A DNA stretch of 64,000 bases from Marinomonas colpomeniae (GCF_014803385.1 NZ_JACYFC010000001.1:268136-332135), one strand, 5' to 3'; positions 39,323-49,344 are shown, counted from the first letter of the stretch. Program-made: numbers and translations. The notes: a model not told the origin generated them from the letters alone.

Positions 39323-40413
39323 TTGATAAGAGGGGTGAGCATTTTGTCGAGCGTATCAATTCGTGCTTGTTTTAACGCTTGACCTAATTCTGCACCAGCA
39401 AAGCCTTGCTTCATTAGGCTTGCTGCATTAATTATGGCAATGGCATCGCGTAATGCTTGCCAGTCTTTTTGTTCGCTATTGGTTAAATGACTTAGAACCT
39501 CAATCAGTAATATAAATGGTTGAGGTTTTTTTATGGCATTAACGGACATTAACCAATTTTCCCAATCAGGTGCATTCATAGGGATAGTTTGGTTTTCTAA
39601 AAATCCGCGAACTTGTTCTGCGAGCGTTTTGAATTGATTTGGGGTTCTGATGTGTTGATGTAATTGATCTAGCTGAGTTAATGGTGTGTCTTTGGTGAGG
39701 ATGGCCCAGCGCTGTGCTGGTGTTAAATTCACCTGTTTCTCTAATGGATTTTTGTCTGAATAGTTTGACCAAACAAATTCAGGAAACAGTTTCTTTAGAG
39801 CTTTTGCTTCTTGTAAGACTAAAAAGAAAACATCTGAATGTTTCGTATTAAGGGCTTTTTCAAGTTCTTTCCAAACACGTTCCGCACTTAATGTGGACAA
39901 TTCACCTGAGTCACTAATGGTTTTCATGAGAGACATGGTTTCTGGTGCAATCTTGAAATCAAGGTTATGAAAGCGAGCGGCAAATCGAGCGACTCTTAAT
40001 ACTCTGAGCGGGTCTTCTACAAAGGCATCCGATACATGGCGAAAGAGACGGTTTTTGAGATCCTGTTGACCATTGAATGGATCTATGAAGTTGCCATCTT
40101 GAGTTTTTGCTATCGCGTTAATGGTTAGGTCTCGTCGTTCTAAGTCTTCTTCCAAGCTAATGTCAGGAGAAAAATCACAGATAAATCCTGTATAACCTGC
40201 TCCTTGTTTTTTTTCTTTACGAGCGAGGGCATATTCTTCTTTGCTTTTAGGGTTCAAAAAAACAGGAAATTGCTTACCTACTTGCTGGTAGCCTTGCTGC
40301 TCAAGCTGTTCTGGTGTTGCGCCGGTGACAACCCAATCACGGTCAACCACAGGGATATTAAGTAAGGCATCTCTGACGGCGCCGCCAACAAGGTAAACTT
40401 GGTAAGAGGTCAT
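39319..40413 (-). CDS. cca: CCA-adding tRNA nucleotidyltransferase, form without HD domain
   Basis: Cca repairs or adds the 3' CCA of tRNAs without a template. The 364-residue product has the nucleotidyltransferase signature [11 protein letters not shown] with the DRDWVV carboxylates, [10 protein letters not shown], and the [15 protein letters not shown] helix. E. coli Cca is about 412 residues and carries an HD phosphohydrolase domain. The C-terminus here is shorter, and I see no HD motif, so only the polymerase activity is supported. Confidence 0.93.
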   Translation of the reverse strand: MTSYQVYLVGGAVRDALLNIPVVDRDWVVTGATPEQLEQQGYQQVGKQFPVFLNPKSKEEYALARKEKKQGAGYTGFICDFSPDISLEEDLERRDLTINAIAKTQDGNFIDPFNGQQDLKNRLFRHVSDAFVEDPLRVLRVARFAARFHNLDFKIAPETMSLMKTISDSGELSTLSAERVWKELEKALNTKHSDVFFLVLQEAKALKKLFPEFVWSNYSDKNPLEKQVNLTPAQRWAILTKDTPLTQLDQLHQHIRTPNQFKTLAEQVRGFLENQTIPMNAPDWENWLMSVNAIKKPQPFILLIEVLSHLTNSEQKDWQALRDAIAIINAASLMKQGFAGAELGQALKQARIDTLDKMLTPLIN

Positions 40414-40419
40414 AAAATA

Positions 40420-40740
40420 TTAGTGATCCATTTCACATTGTTCTGGAAACATAGCGCTCCACTGACTAAAGCCACCGTTCAATGAGTAAACCTCAGTAAA
40501 GCCTTGAGATGCAAGGTATTCAGCGGCACCTTTACTACTATTACCGTGGTAACAACAAACAACGATAGGTTGTTGTTTTTTAGCTGAATCAATAAAAGTT
40601 TGTACGTTATCGTTAGTTAAGCTAATCGCGTTGGTTATGTGGCTGGTTTGAAAGCTAACTAAGTCGCGGATATCTACGATAGCGGCGTCATTTTCAATAA
40701 TAGGGAGGGCGTCTGCGATGTCGATACAAGTATAGGTCAT
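40420..40740 (-). CDS. glpE: Thiosulfate sulfurtransferase GlpE (single-domain rhodanese)
   Basis: GlpE moves sulfane sulfur from thiosulfate to cyanide or thioredoxin. The 106-residue product has the catalytic loop CCYHGNSS, in which the second cysteine is the expected persulfide site. ATG overlaps the apaH stop codon by four bases (ATGA), so it is translationally coupled. It lies six bases from cca. Confidence 0.93.
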   Translation of the reverse strand: MTYTCIDIADALPIIENDAAIVDIRDLVSFQTSHITNAISLTNDNVQTFIDSAKKQQPIVVCCYHGNSSKGAAEYLASQGFTEVYSLNGGFSQWSAMFPEQCEMDH

Positions 40741-41564
40741 GAATTCTTCCGGTTAATAGTGCAAGGAGTACTAAAGCGTTGCCTGTCTTCTAAGCGTAGG
40801 GCGGTTAAGCTTCCACCCCAAACGCAGCCTGTGTCTAGCGCATGTATTCGTGCCTGCTGAGTGATTCCTTCAATAGCAGCCCAATGACCAAAAACAATAT
40901 GGCAATGTTCTGGTACTTGAGTTGGATAGTTGAACCAAGGGGCATATCCTTCTGATGCTGTACCAACGCCTTCTTTTGATTTTAAATCAAGTTTGCTGGC
41001 TGAATCACAAAATCGCATACGTGTTAAATAATTGGTGATAGTACGTAGTCGATCTGTCCCTGTTAAATTATCTTGCCATGTGTCCGGTGTGTTGCCATAC
41101 ATGGCGGCAAAAAAGTCATTGGCTGAGTCTGATTTAAGAGTGTCTTCAACTTCCTTTGCTAGCGCCAGTGTTTTGTCTAAATCCCAACAAGGAGGTATGC
41201 CTGCATGAGTCATTACTGCATTTAACTGAGAGTCATAATGGCACAAAGGTTGTTGACGAAGCCAATGGATTAAATCGTCACGGTCACTCGCTGTTAATAT
41301 TTCAGCAAGCGTGTCTTTACGCTTAAGTTGACCATGACCATGAGCAACAGCAAGTAAATGCAGATCATGATTACCAAGAACAACCGTTGCATTGTTCCCT
41401 AGAGATTTAATGAAACGTAAAGTTTCAAGTGATGCTGGACCTCGATTAATAAGGTCTCCAGCAAACCACAGGTTGTCTTGTTCAGGGTGGTAATTTATTT
41501 GCTCTAGTAGCTGTATGAGTTGGGGTAAGCAGCCTTGTAAATCTCCGATAACATACGTTGCCAT
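40737..41564 (-). CDS. apaH: Diadenosine tetraphosphatase ApaH
   Basis: ApaH symmetrically hydrolyses Ap4A to two ADP, limiting stress alarmones and RNA caps. With the ATG at 41564 the product is 275 residues, close to E. coli. The metallophosphatase motifs are intact: YVIGDLQGC, GDLINRGP, LGNHDLHLLA and the late histidine in GHWA. It lies seven bases after apaG in the conserved rsmA-apaG-apaH order. Confidence 0.96.
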   Translation of the reverse strand: MATYVIGDLQGCLPQLIQLLEQINYHPEQDNLWFAGDLINRGPASLETLRFIKSLGNNATVVLGNHDLHLLAVAHGHGQLKRKDTLAEILTASDRDDLIHWLRQQPLCHYDSQLNAVMTHAGIPPCWDLDKTLALAKEVEDTLKSDSANDFFAAMYGNTPDTWQDNLTGTDRLRTITNYLTRMRFCDSASKLDLKSKEGVGTASEGYAPWFNYPTQVPEHCHIVFGHWAAIEGITQQARIHALDTGCVWGGSLTALRLEDRQRFSTPCTINRKNS

Positions 41565-41571
41565 AATGGTC

Positions 41572-41946
41572 TCAGTGCACCTGATTTGGAACAAATAAAG
41601 TGAAAGGGCGAATCAGAGCATCAAATTCGGTGCCGTCGTCAGCTAAAAATTGGTAACTGCCTTGCATACTACCAACGACCGTGTCCATGACGGTGCCGCT
41701 TGTGTAGTGAAAGGACTCACCAGATTCAAGGTGTGGATATTCTCCAATGACACCACTGCCTTTAACTTCTTGCACTTGCTCATTGCCATTGGTAACAACC
41801 CAATGACGCGTTTGAAGTTTAGCTGGCTGTGTACCACAATTTGTAATAGAAACATGATAAGCAAATACGTAGCGAGATTCAGCTGGTGTTGATTGGCTTA
41901 CAATGTATTCAGTGCGAACTGAAACGACGACATCGTATTTTTCCAT
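41572..41946 (-). CDS. apaG: ApaG protein
   Basis: ApaG is a 124-residue immunoglobulin-like beta protein. Some strains need it for cobalt resistance and magnesium efflux, but its biochemistry is unclear. Family landmarks are the YVFAYHVSITNCG strand, RHWVVTNGN, the VKGSGVIGEYPHL loop and the FHYTSGT turn. Its ATG directly abuts the rsmA stop codon. Confidence 0.95.
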   Translation of the reverse strand: MEKYDVVVSVRTEYIVSQSTPAESRYVFAYHVSITNCGTQPAKLQTRHWVVTNGNEQVQEVKGSGVIGEYPHLESGESFHYTSGTVMDTVVGSMQGSYQFLADDGTEFDALIRPFTLFVPNQVH

Positions 41947-42747
41947 TCAACCTTCCTTGTTCAGAACATAGTTTGTAATGCGCACAAAATCTTCTACATC
42001 AAGTCTTTCTGGTCGTAAGCCAGGGTCAATTTCAAGCGCTGCAAAGTCTTCGTTGTCCAATACACCTTTGTAGTTGTTACGTAATGTCTTGCGGCGTTGT
42101 TGGAAGCCAGTGCGAACCATGTCTTCTAGTGTTTTAATATTATTGACTGGATAAGGGAGTGTTTTATGAGGTGTCATTCTGACAATCGCAGAATCTACTT
42201 TTGGCGCAGGGTCAAACGACTCAGGGCCAACAATAAAAAGAGACTCTACAGAACAGTAGTATTGAGCCATTACGCTTAGGCGACCATAAAGGCTATCACC
42301 TGGGCGAGCGGCTAAACGATCGACAACTTCTTTTTGAAGCATGAAGTGCATGTCTTCAATCACGTCTGCTTGGCTTAGTAGGTGGAAAATCAGCGGCGTT
42401 GATATGTTGTAAGGTAGGTTGCCGACAACACGAATTTTTTGCTCGTCTGTTTTAAGTGAAGTGAAGTCGAACTTCATTGCATCGGCTTCATGAACGGTTA
42501 AATCAGGGAATTTAAACAAATTCACTTTTAAAATAGGAATTAAATCACGGTCAAGCTCAACCACATCCATACGTTCTGTTACGCTAATAATTCCTTCTGT
42601 TAAAGCGCCTTTACCCGGTCCAATTTCTACAAGGCGTTGACCTTTTTTGGGTCCGATGCAAGCAACAATGCGTCGAATAACGCCGTGATCATGAAGGAAG
42701 TTTTGACCGAATCTTTTTCTTGCTTTATGGGGTTGTTGTTTGCTCAT
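41947..42747 (-). CDS. rsmA: 16S rRNA dimethyladenosine transferase RsmA (KsgA)
   Basis: RsmA dimethylates A1518 and A1519 near the 3' end of 16S rRNA and acts as a late 30S checkpoint. The 266-residue product has KRFGQNFLHD, the SAM motif EIGPGKGALTEGI, and the catalytic NLPYNIS motif. Its ATG overlaps the pdxA TGA by four bases, so the two are coupled. Confidence 0.97.
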   Translation of the reverse strand: MSKQQPHKARKRFGQNFLHDHGVIRRIVACIGPKKGQRLVEIGPGKGALTEGIISVTERMDVVELDRDLIPILKVNLFKFPDLTVHEADAMKFDFTSLKTDEQKIRVVGNLPYNISTPLIFHLLSQADVIEDMHFMLQKEVVDRLAARPGDSLYGRLSVMAQYYCSVESLFIVGPESFDPAPKVDSAIVRMTPHKTLPYPVNNIKTLEDMVRTGFQQRRKTLRNNYKGVLDNEDFAALEIDPGLRPERLDVEDFVRITNYVLNKEG

Positions 42748-43763
42748 TTAGAAAACTTTTTCGCGTTATTTGCCATGTTAATAGCATGTTGAATGGCCAC
42801 TTTAAGGCTGCCGTTATTTGCTTTGCCTGTACCAGCTAAATCAATAGCTGTGCCGTGGTCGACAGATGTTCTTATGATAGGTAAGCCTAATGTAATATTA
42901 ACGGCGTTACCAAAGCCTGAGTATTTTAACACAGGTAAGCCTTGATCGTGATACATCGCCAATGCGCAATCTGCATCATCTAGGTATTTTGGTGTAAATA
43001 GAGTGTCTGCAGGTAGAGGACCGATTAGGTTCAATCCTTCTTGGCGAAGTTTATTGAGTGTTGGAATGATGACGTTAATCTCTTCCATACCAAGATGGCC
43101 ATCTTCACCAGCGTGTGGGTTTAGTCCACAGACTAAAATTTTTGGATGTTTAATATTAAATTTTTCTTGTAAGTCTTTGTTTAGGGCTTTAACCACAAGG
43201 CTGATACTTTTCTCTGTTATTGCTGCCGATACATCTTTTAAAGGTAAGTGAGTGGTAACTAAAGCAACCTTCATTGCCTCTGTTGCGAGCATCATGACGA
43301 CATGAGGAGACTGGCATTGAGCTTGGAAGAATTCAGTATGTCCAGAAAAGTGGACACCAGTTTCACACAATATGCCCTTGTGAACAGGAGGTGTGACGAT
43401 GGCATCAAACTTTTGATTGATACAGCCTTCACCTGCTTGTTTTAGTGTCTCTAAAACGTAAGGAGAATTGGCGACGTCTAATGTTCCTGCTATGGTTTTT
43501 TGAGCGAGGGTGATTGGCGATACGTGAATATCGCCTTTTTTATGGGGAATTGTATGGTCTTGTTTTTCAAGGCAAATAATATTCGCAGTCAGCCCGAGGG
43601 TTTTAGCTCTGTCTTTAAGTAACTCTGAATCCGCCAAAATAACGAAGCGAGCAGAAAATTCATGCTCGGTCAGCGTGCTTAAAATTATATCCGGCCCGAT
43701 TCCCGCAGGCTCACCGGAAGTAATGGCAATAATGGGAAATGAGCCTGCCGTATTATTAGCCAT
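42744..43763 (-). CDS. pdxA: 4-hydroxythreonine-4-phosphate dehydrogenase PdxA
   Basis: PdxA acts in the DXP-dependent route to pyridoxal phosphate. The ATG at 43763 gives 339 residues beginning MANNTAGSFPIIAITSGEP, the family N-terminus; the longer frame would overlap surA. The metal-site motifs are visible: HSGHTEF-like HFSGHTEFF, LNPHAGEDGHLG and AMYHDQGLPVLK. It lies 11 bases after surA. Confidence 0.96.
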   Translation of the reverse strand: MANNTAGSFPIIAITSGEPAGIGPDIILSTLTEHEFSARFVILADSELLKDRAKTLGLTANIICLEKQDHTIPHKKGDIHVSPITLAQKTIAGTLDVANSPYVLETLKQAGEGCINQKFDAIVTPPVHKGILCETGVHFSGHTEFFQAQCQSPHVVMMLATEAMKVALVTTHLPLKDVSAAITEKSISLVVKALNKDLQEKFNIKHPKILVCGLNPHAGEDGHLGMEEINVIIPTLNKLRQEGLNLIGPLPADTLFTPKYLDDADCALAMYHDQGLPVLKYSGFGNAVNITLGLPIIRTSVDHGTAIDLAGTGKANNGSLKVAIQHAINMANNAKKFSK

Positions 43764-43773
43764 CGTTTTACTC

Positions 43774-45024
43774 TTATTTCTTTTTATCAATGAAGGCGTC
43801 TGCACGTAATTCATCAAGCCAATTACCAAGTACAACATCTTGCTTTTGTGTTGTTAAGGCTTGTTTTGCGTTTTGACGTTTTACCTTGTCGCTAATATCT
43901 GCTTCTCTACGACCTTCGACTTCTAAAATATGCCAGCCAAATTGAGTTCTAAACGGTTTGCTAATATCGCCAACATCGGTTTTATCCATCATGGCTTCGA
44001 ACTCTGGAACCATGGTGCCAGGTGTTACCCAGCCAAGGTCACCACCTTGTAGTGTTGAACCCTGATCTTCGCTATATTCTTTGGCTGTTGCGGTAAAGTC
44101 AGCGCCATTTTTTAGTTTTGCATAAAGCTCATCAGCAAGCTCTTCAGTCTGCGATAGATTTCTAATTTCATTTGCACGAACTAAGATATGTCGTGTTTTA
44201 GTTTGCTGTTGCAATGTCACAGACGGTGTTCTTTTGTCTATAAGCCATAATAAGTGATAGCCAGCGTTACTTTGTAGCGGTCCAATAAGAGGGCCTTCTT
44301 CTGTTTCTAAGGCTCGGACAAACAGTGGTGGAAGCTGGTTCAGTGGGCGCCATCCTAAGTCACCACCTTCAATTGCAAATTGACCGTCAGAATTTTCGAT
44401 GGCTTGTTGAATAAAACCTTCTTCTGTGCTAATTGATTCTGCAATGGACTTTATTGTAGCTTCGGCTTTCGCTGGATCACTTGCTCGTATAAGTAAATGG
44501 CGAAGATGAACCTGATCCTTTTCTTTGGTAATGCTGTCGCTTGAGCTAAGGTAATCATCAATTTCTTGGTCAGAGATTGAAATACGCTTTTTAATAATTT
44601 CTCGCTTTACATTATTAATCAAAAATTCTTGTTCAATTTGATCGCGATAACGAGCGAAATTAATGCCTTTATTTGCAAGTATCGTTTTCAATCCTTGCAA
44701 ATCTAAATTCATATTTTTGGCCACACCAAGAATTGCTTTGTCAACATCTGAACTGGAGGCTCGCATACCTATTTTACGTGCGTAGTTTACTTGTAGTGCT
44801 TCATCGATCATTTGGTTTAAGATTTGGCGATGTATATTGTCTGTTATTACTCCCCCTGGAATACGATCTTTAACGATTTGAAAACGATTTTGAATATCAC
44901 TTTCAAAAATGGGTTGAGAGTCAACAATAGCTGCAATACCGTCAACTTTTATTGGGGCAGCATTGAGTGTTTTTAGGGGAGTCAGTGTTAATACAATAAA
45001 AGATAAAAAAGAAAACAACTTCAT
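43774..45024 (-). CDS. surA: Periplasmic chaperone and peptidyl-prolyl isomerase SurA
   Basis: SurA escorts outer-membrane beta-barrel proteins, including LptD, through the periplasm. The 416-residue product has a signal peptide (about 1-22, ending LNA), an N-terminal chaperone domain (IAAIVDSQPIFESD) and two parvulin domains. The first is about 170-270 (HLRHLLIRAS), the second about 285-385 (TRHILVRAN, ending FGWHILEVEGRR). It starts two bases after lptD and precedes pdxA, the usual order. Confidence 0.96.
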   Translation of the reverse strand: MKLFSFLSFIVLTLTPLKTLNAAPIKVDGIAAIVDSQPIFESDIQNRFQIVKDRIPGGVITDNIHRQILNQMIDEALQVNYARKIGMRASSSDVDKAILGVAKNMNLDLQGLKTILANKGINFARYRDQIEQEFLINNVKREIIKKRISISDQEIDDYLSSSDSITKEKDQVHLRHLLIRASDPAKAEATIKSIAESISTEEGFIQQAIENSDGQFAIEGGDLGWRPLNQLPPLFVRALETEEGPLIGPLQSNAGYHLLWLIDKRTPSVTLQQQTKTRHILVRANEIRNLSQTEELADELYAKLKNGADFTATAKEYSEDQGSTLQGGDLGWVTPGTMVPEFEAMMDKTDVGDISKPFRTQFGWHILEVEGRREADISDKVKRQNAKQALTTQKQDVVLGNWLDELRADAFIDKKK

Positions 45025-45026
45025 GG

Positions 45027-47279
45027 TTAATATCCAACTTTTCCTTGGTTCCAGTAAGTGTCAGCAATACTGGTTTCGCTATTAGCGCTACCAACGGTGC
45101 TTAAACTACGTAAAGTAAATTGTAAAAAGACGCCTCTATCAAATTCGTCATCGTCATCGAGCCAATCCTGATAGCTCAATGATACCTTCATACAGCAGTT
45201 TTCATAACCTAATCCTGAGACTTGTTTAGTCGCTTGTTTGTCTAAGAAGTCGTATGTATATTGCGAGTAAAATGACCAGTTTTGATTTAACGGAAAGACA
45301 GTGCCAATACTTGCTTCATCGGTATCGTCATCTGAGTCTGTATTATTAATAGAATACAAATAACTTAAATGTATTTTGACGTCATCTACTGGTTCTAATT
45401 TAGCAATAATTTGAGCTAGACTGACTTCATCTTCATGTAAGTCGTAATTTAAATTGCTAGTAAGACTATAACGGTCACCATTGTAACTGGCAGACGTCAG
45501 TAAATCACTTTGTTCTGAATCATCAATGGCTGTACTCTCATCAGTATCACCACTTATATCAACATAGCGATCTTTTAAATAGAAGACTTGTCCTACTTTG
45601 AATGTCCATTTTTCATTATTCTTTTCATCATACAGACGACTTTCTAAGCCAAATGTGACTTGCTCTGTATCACCAATACGGTCATTACCATCAAAACGTG
45701 TGTGACTGAAGGCTTGTGAATAGGTCAATGTGGGGTCGCTGGCATCAAAGTCTTCTATTTCATCCTGGTCTTTAAAAGGTGCATTTAAATAACTGAGACG
45801 AGGAGTGAGGGTCTGCCTCCATGTATTGTTATGAAGTATGAGCCGACGTTCAAAATCTAAAGATGAATCAATATAGCCAGTTATGTGGGAAATAGAAGTG
45901 GTGCTATCTGAATTAGTTGTGTAGTCGTGAGTGGTGTAATCTCGAAATTGCCCGAGTATACCTGGAGTGATGCTTCCCCATGTGTTTTCAAAATTTAGCT
46001 GAAGGTCTTGATTGATGACTGTACGCTGACCGTCAAAGTCATCTTCATCTGGATCATAGAAGTCTGTGTATTGTGCTTCTATGTCATATTCAAAGTAAGT
46101 GCTTGCTATATCGTAGGAACTGCTAAAGCGTGGTAGCCATTCAAATGGTTGATCTTCTGAGTCGTCAGGCGTTTGGTAGGTTAAGTAAGTAAGTTTGTTG
46201 AGAAAATTTCCATTATTGAAACTTACATAAGCACTACGTTCGTAACTGTCTTCTTCTCCAATCGACGTTGTATTTGCCTCGGGGTATTTTTCTTCTGTCG
46301 GATTGGCCTCGATAGTCAACCCGGCACTGAAGTAAGGGTTGAATTTCTGATCTGAGGTCAGTTTAAGCAGTGTTTGCTCACCTTCATCCACATCATCAAA
46401 AGTTGATTGTTCGTAGACAGTTTCACCGTATGAGCTTAGATGGCGAAACTCTAAGTCAATACCTGCGCCCTTTTCTTGCAGATAATTAGGAGTAATGGTT
46501 GCGTCGTAGTTTGGTGCTATATTCCAATAGAAAGGCGCCGAGATACCAAGGCCGTTTGAACTAGAGTAGCTCACATTGGGAAATAATAATCCAGTGTGGC
46601 GACGCTCATCGATGGGAAACCGTAGCCACGGAAAGTAAAAAACAGGTATGCCTGCTATATGAATTTGGACATGCTTTGCTGTGCCGAAACCACTGTGTTG
46701 GTCAAGTTCTATTGAGCTGCCATAGAGTTTCCAGCTTTCCTCGTTTGGTTCACAAGTTGTGAAAAAGCCTTCTTCTATAAATATTACGCCATTTTGATCG
46801 TATGTTAGCGACTCTGCTTCAATACGAGAGCTAGTGTCATGGTTGAGGAATTGAGCGTTCGTGAATTTGGACGATGTGTTGCCTTTGCCTGATATATAGC
46901 TGCTTGAGCCACGAATAAGTAGGTCTTCGCTACGCAATATTACATTGCCGTTGGCCTGATAGTATTCATCAGGAATGCCTTTTATCTTATCAGCTGAAAG
47001 TGTATTAGTAGGCTGAATTATTTGAGCAGCACCTTCAAGGTATATTACCCCGTCTGCATCTCGAACAATTAGATCGGCAGCGAGATTCGTGTTTTGTGTG
47101 TTTGTGGCTTGCCAGTTGTTAATATATGAACCCTGACAATATTGGCCAAGCTGTGTCTGCTGTTCAGCAGTGAGGGATTCTTTAGGCGTCCAATCCCATT
47201 GATTCGCTTGCGCTTCAGCAAGGGGTAAAATGAAAAGACTTTGCAAAAAAATGCTGTAGGTTCGTAAATGCTTAAGCAT
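45027..47279 (-). CDS. lptD: LPS-assembly outer-membrane protein LptD
   Basis: LptD, with LptE, inserts lipopolysaccharide into the outer leaflet. I prefer the ATG at 47279 (750 residues), because it gives a clean signal peptide (MLKHLRTYSIFLQSLFILP then LAEAQA); a GTG at 47300 is possible. An N-terminal OstA/jellyroll domain is followed by a large beta-barrel (about 230-750). Cysteines at FFTTCEPN, in the N-terminal QYCQG and in ENCCMK fit the family disulfide pattern. No clear strong ribosome-binding site is seen. Confidence 0.95.
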   Translation of the reverse strand: MLKHLRTYSIFLQSLFILPLAEAQANQWDWTPKESLTAEQQTQLGQYCQGSYINNWQATNTQNTNLAADLIVRDADGVIYLEGAAQIIQPTNTLSADKIKGIPDEYYQANGNVILRSEDLLIRGSSSYISGKGNTSSKFTNAQFLNHDTSSRIEAESLTYDQNGVIFIEEGFFTTCEPNEESWKLYGSSIELDQHSGFGTAKHVQIHIAGIPVFYFPWLRFPIDERRHTGLLFPNVSYSSSNGLGISAPFYWNIAPNYDATITPNYLQEKGAGIDLEFRHLSSYGETVYEQSTFDDVDEGEQTLLKLTSDQKFNPYFSAGLTIEANPTEEKYPEANTTSIGEEDSYERSAYVSFNNGNFLNKLTYLTYQTPDDSEDQPFEWLPRFSSSYDIASTYFEYDIEAQYTDFYDPDEDDFDGQRTVINQDLQLNFENTWGSITPGILGQFRDYTTHDYTTNSDSTTSISHITGYIDSSLDFERRLILHNNTWRQTLTPRLSYLNAPFKDQDEIEDFDASDPTLTYSQAFSHTRFDGNDRIGDTEQVTFGLESRLYDEKNNEKWTFKVGQVFYLKDRYVDISGDTDESTAIDDSEQSDLLTSASYNGDRYSLTSNLNYDLHEDEVSLAQIIAKLEPVDDVKIHLSYLYSINNTDSDDDTDEASIGTVFPLNQNWSFYSQYTYDFLDKQATKQVSGLGYENCCMKVSLSYQDWLDDDDEFDRGVFLQFTLRSLSTVGSANSETSIADTYWNQGKVGY

Positions 47280-47408
47280 GCAGGTTATACTTGTTACCAC
47301 TAATTATTGTCCGAAATGGGATACTGCTTATTAAGCAGATTCATGTAATAAGGCAAATGATAATCTAAGCAGGCCCATAGGGGCTACAGATTCTGGAGAA
47401 ATATCTTT

Positions 47409-48200
47409 ATGTGGAAAGTTGTTTGCGCCATTTTGGGCTATATTTTAGGTGGTTTTTTAGGTGGTTTTTTAGGGTTTATTGTTGGCAGTTTAGTCGATAG
47501 AACCCAGGTTGGCGGGGCTTTTGGCAGTATCGGTGGTCGAGCTAATGTGCGTTTACAGCAAGAAACATTTTTTCGTACTTTATTTCTTTTGATGGGGCGT
47601 TTGGCAAAGTCCGATGGTCAGGTGTCGGAAGCGGAAATTCAGTTAGCTCAATCTGTTATGCAGCGCCTGAGGTTATCGCCGGTTGCTCAAGAGCAAGCGA
47701 GACAATTGTTTAATGAAGGTAAATCAGCCAATTTTGATCTTATTACAGTGCTTAATAATTTTAGAGACGTAGTTGGTCCTGGTGATCTTACTCGTACGTT
47801 ATTGGAGGTGTTGTTGGTATCTGCTTATGCAGATGGCCATTTTAGTGTAGAAGAAAAGTCGTTTGTTTCTCAGGTGTGTGCTCATCTTGGTATTTCTGTT
47901 GCAGAATTTGAAGCATTGCATATCCAAGTGAAACAACAAGCACACTTTAGACAGGGTTATCAATCTTCTCCGGATAGTATGGGATCAAAAGACTTATTGA
48001 AGTCAGCTTATGAAGTGCTTGGTGTCACTGCTGATATGAATGATGCTGATATTAAAAAGGCTTACCGTAGATTAATGAGCAAGAATCATCCTGATAAACT
48101 GAGTTCGAAAGGTTTACCTAAGGAAATGATTGAACTAGCGAAAGAAAAAACACAGGAAATTCAATCCGCATATGAGTTAGTTAAAAACTCTCGGAAGTAA
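47409..48200 (+). CDS. djlA: DnaJ-like co-chaperone DjlA
   Basis: DjlA is a membrane-anchored J-domain protein that stimulates DnaK. The 263-residue product has one N-terminal membrane helix rich in Gly and Phe (about 5-28), a TerB-like central domain (about 55-170), and a C-terminal J domain with the HPDK motif (SKNHPDKLSS) near residue 236. It is divergent from lptD, a conserved neighbourhood that fits a role in envelope stress. Confidence 0.95.
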   Translation: MWKVVCAILGYILGGFLGGFLGFIVGSLVDRTQVGGAFGSIGGRANVRLQQETFFRTLFLLMGRLAKSDGQVSEAEIQLAQSVMQRLRLSPVAQEQARQLFNEGKSANFDLITVLNNFRDVVGPGDLTRTLLEVLLVSAYADGHFSVEEKSFVSQVCAHLGISVAEFEALHIQVKQQAHFRQGYQSSPDSMGSKDLLKSAYEVLGVTADMNDADIKKAYRRLMSKNHPDKLSSKGLPKEMIELAKEKTQEIQSAYELVKNSRK

Positions 48201-48259
48201 GTGACTCTCCTGGACGTTTTTTTGTTTGCCTAGTTTTTTAAGTGATCGATAAATTGTAA

Positions 48260-49258
48260 TTAAGGGCTTTCATAGAAAAGCCCTTTTTTTACGCTTGGTA
48301 ATGTTTTTCTTTGATCTATTTGACTTGTATTTTGTTTTAAAAATCCACGTACGCGCTGTACCAATAATTGTTTGCTTTTCTTTCCAGTTACTCTATCTGG
48401 TACCGAGTCTAACTGTATGAAATCACCTATTGCTTCAGTTCTCTGGTTTGCGGCTTGTTTACGCCATGTAGCAAATTGATTACTTCCTGCGTTACTGTTT
48501 ACATAATAATCAAGTATCGGTTGAGGAACTTTGCGAATTTGTTGAGCAAGGTTGTAATTTGTTATTGTTGATGGCGTTTCGATATCAATTAGCATTAATG
48601 CTTCAGCGGTTGTTTGGTTATTGGCTAAGAAATTTAGCGCGTAAGCAGCGCCAGTCTTGTATCCCAAAAAGGTAAATTTTTCTACACCGTCATTTTGAGC
48701 CTTGTTCATTGTCGCAATGATTCGTGCAAACACCATTTCTTGATTTGGCAATTCTAGTATTTGAGGGCCGCTTTCTTCTTTTGTTTCTATCAGAGTGCTT
48801 ACGGGCTCTGCTCGCTTGGTTATATCGGGTACTTCGATGGATATCGTACACCAGCTATGTTTTGGCAAACTATTACGCAGAGGTGCAACGGCATCTGGCC
48901 AATCTGGATGCTCGTTGTCGCTATGTAAAATAATAGTGCAACCTTGAGTTGAACTGGTTAAAGAGGGTTGGTAAAGCGTCAGAAAAGGTTCCTCGTTAGC
49001 TTCCAATATGTTTATTTGGTGAGTAAGGCGTCGAATTTTCAGTGAGTTTTCTAAGGCGCTAATACGTGAGGCTTGGGGAGTGGGGATAATATAAACTTTA
49101 TCCACAGAATTATTATCTTCAGATGTCGTATTTTGTATGGCGGTACTGTCACCAGCCACTTCGCTTTCAGGCGCAGAATCTTCGGCAAACGATAGAGTAC
49201 AAGTACTTAATAACATAAATGTGATTAAGATGTTGAACAGCGCTGTATTTTTCTTCAT
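48260..49258 (-). CDS. DUF3530 family secreted protein with alpha/beta-hydrolase-like fold
   Basis: With the ATG at 49258 the product is 332 residues. The signal peptide (MKKNTALFNILITFMLLS then TCTLSFA) suggests periplasmic or outer-membrane location. The core has GCTIILHSDNEHPDWPD, VAPLRNSLPKHSWCTISIEV, and the motif FLGYKTGAAYALNFL where a true hydrolase would carry G-x-S-x-G. A lysine stands in place of the nucleophile, so enzymatic activity is doubtful. The family is DUF3530; function is unknown. Its final codons contain the djlA terminator. Confidence 0.78.
   Translation of the reverse strand: MKKNTALFNILITFMLLSTCTLSFAEDSAPESEVAGDSTAIQNTTSEDNNSVDKVYIIPTPQASRISALENSLKIRRLTHQINILEANEEPFLTLYQPSLTSSTQGCTIILHSDNEHPDWPDAVAPLRNSLPKHSWCTISIEVPDITKRAEPVSTLIETKEESGPQILELPNQEMVFARIIATMNKAQNDGVEKFTFLGYKTGAAYALNFLANNQTTAEALMLIDIETPSTITNYNLAQQIRKVPQPILDYYVNSNAGSNQFATWRKQAANQRTEAIGDFIQLDSVPDRVTGKKSKQLLVQRVRGFLKQNTSQIDQRKTLPSVKKGLFYESP
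48262..48290 (+). terminator. djlA terminator lying inside the 3' end of the convergent DUF3530 gene
   Basis: AAGGGCTTT (48262-48270) pairs with AAAGCCCTT (48277-48285), followed by T bases to 48290. The same DNA encodes the last codons and stop of the minus-strand gene. Confidence 0.85.
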
Positions 49259-49344
49259 TGTTTTCAATACTTCTTTTGTGTGCCTTGTTAACATAATGAC
49301 ATATTTTAAAATAATTTTTTATTGTGTCACCGCTGGAGTCAGAT

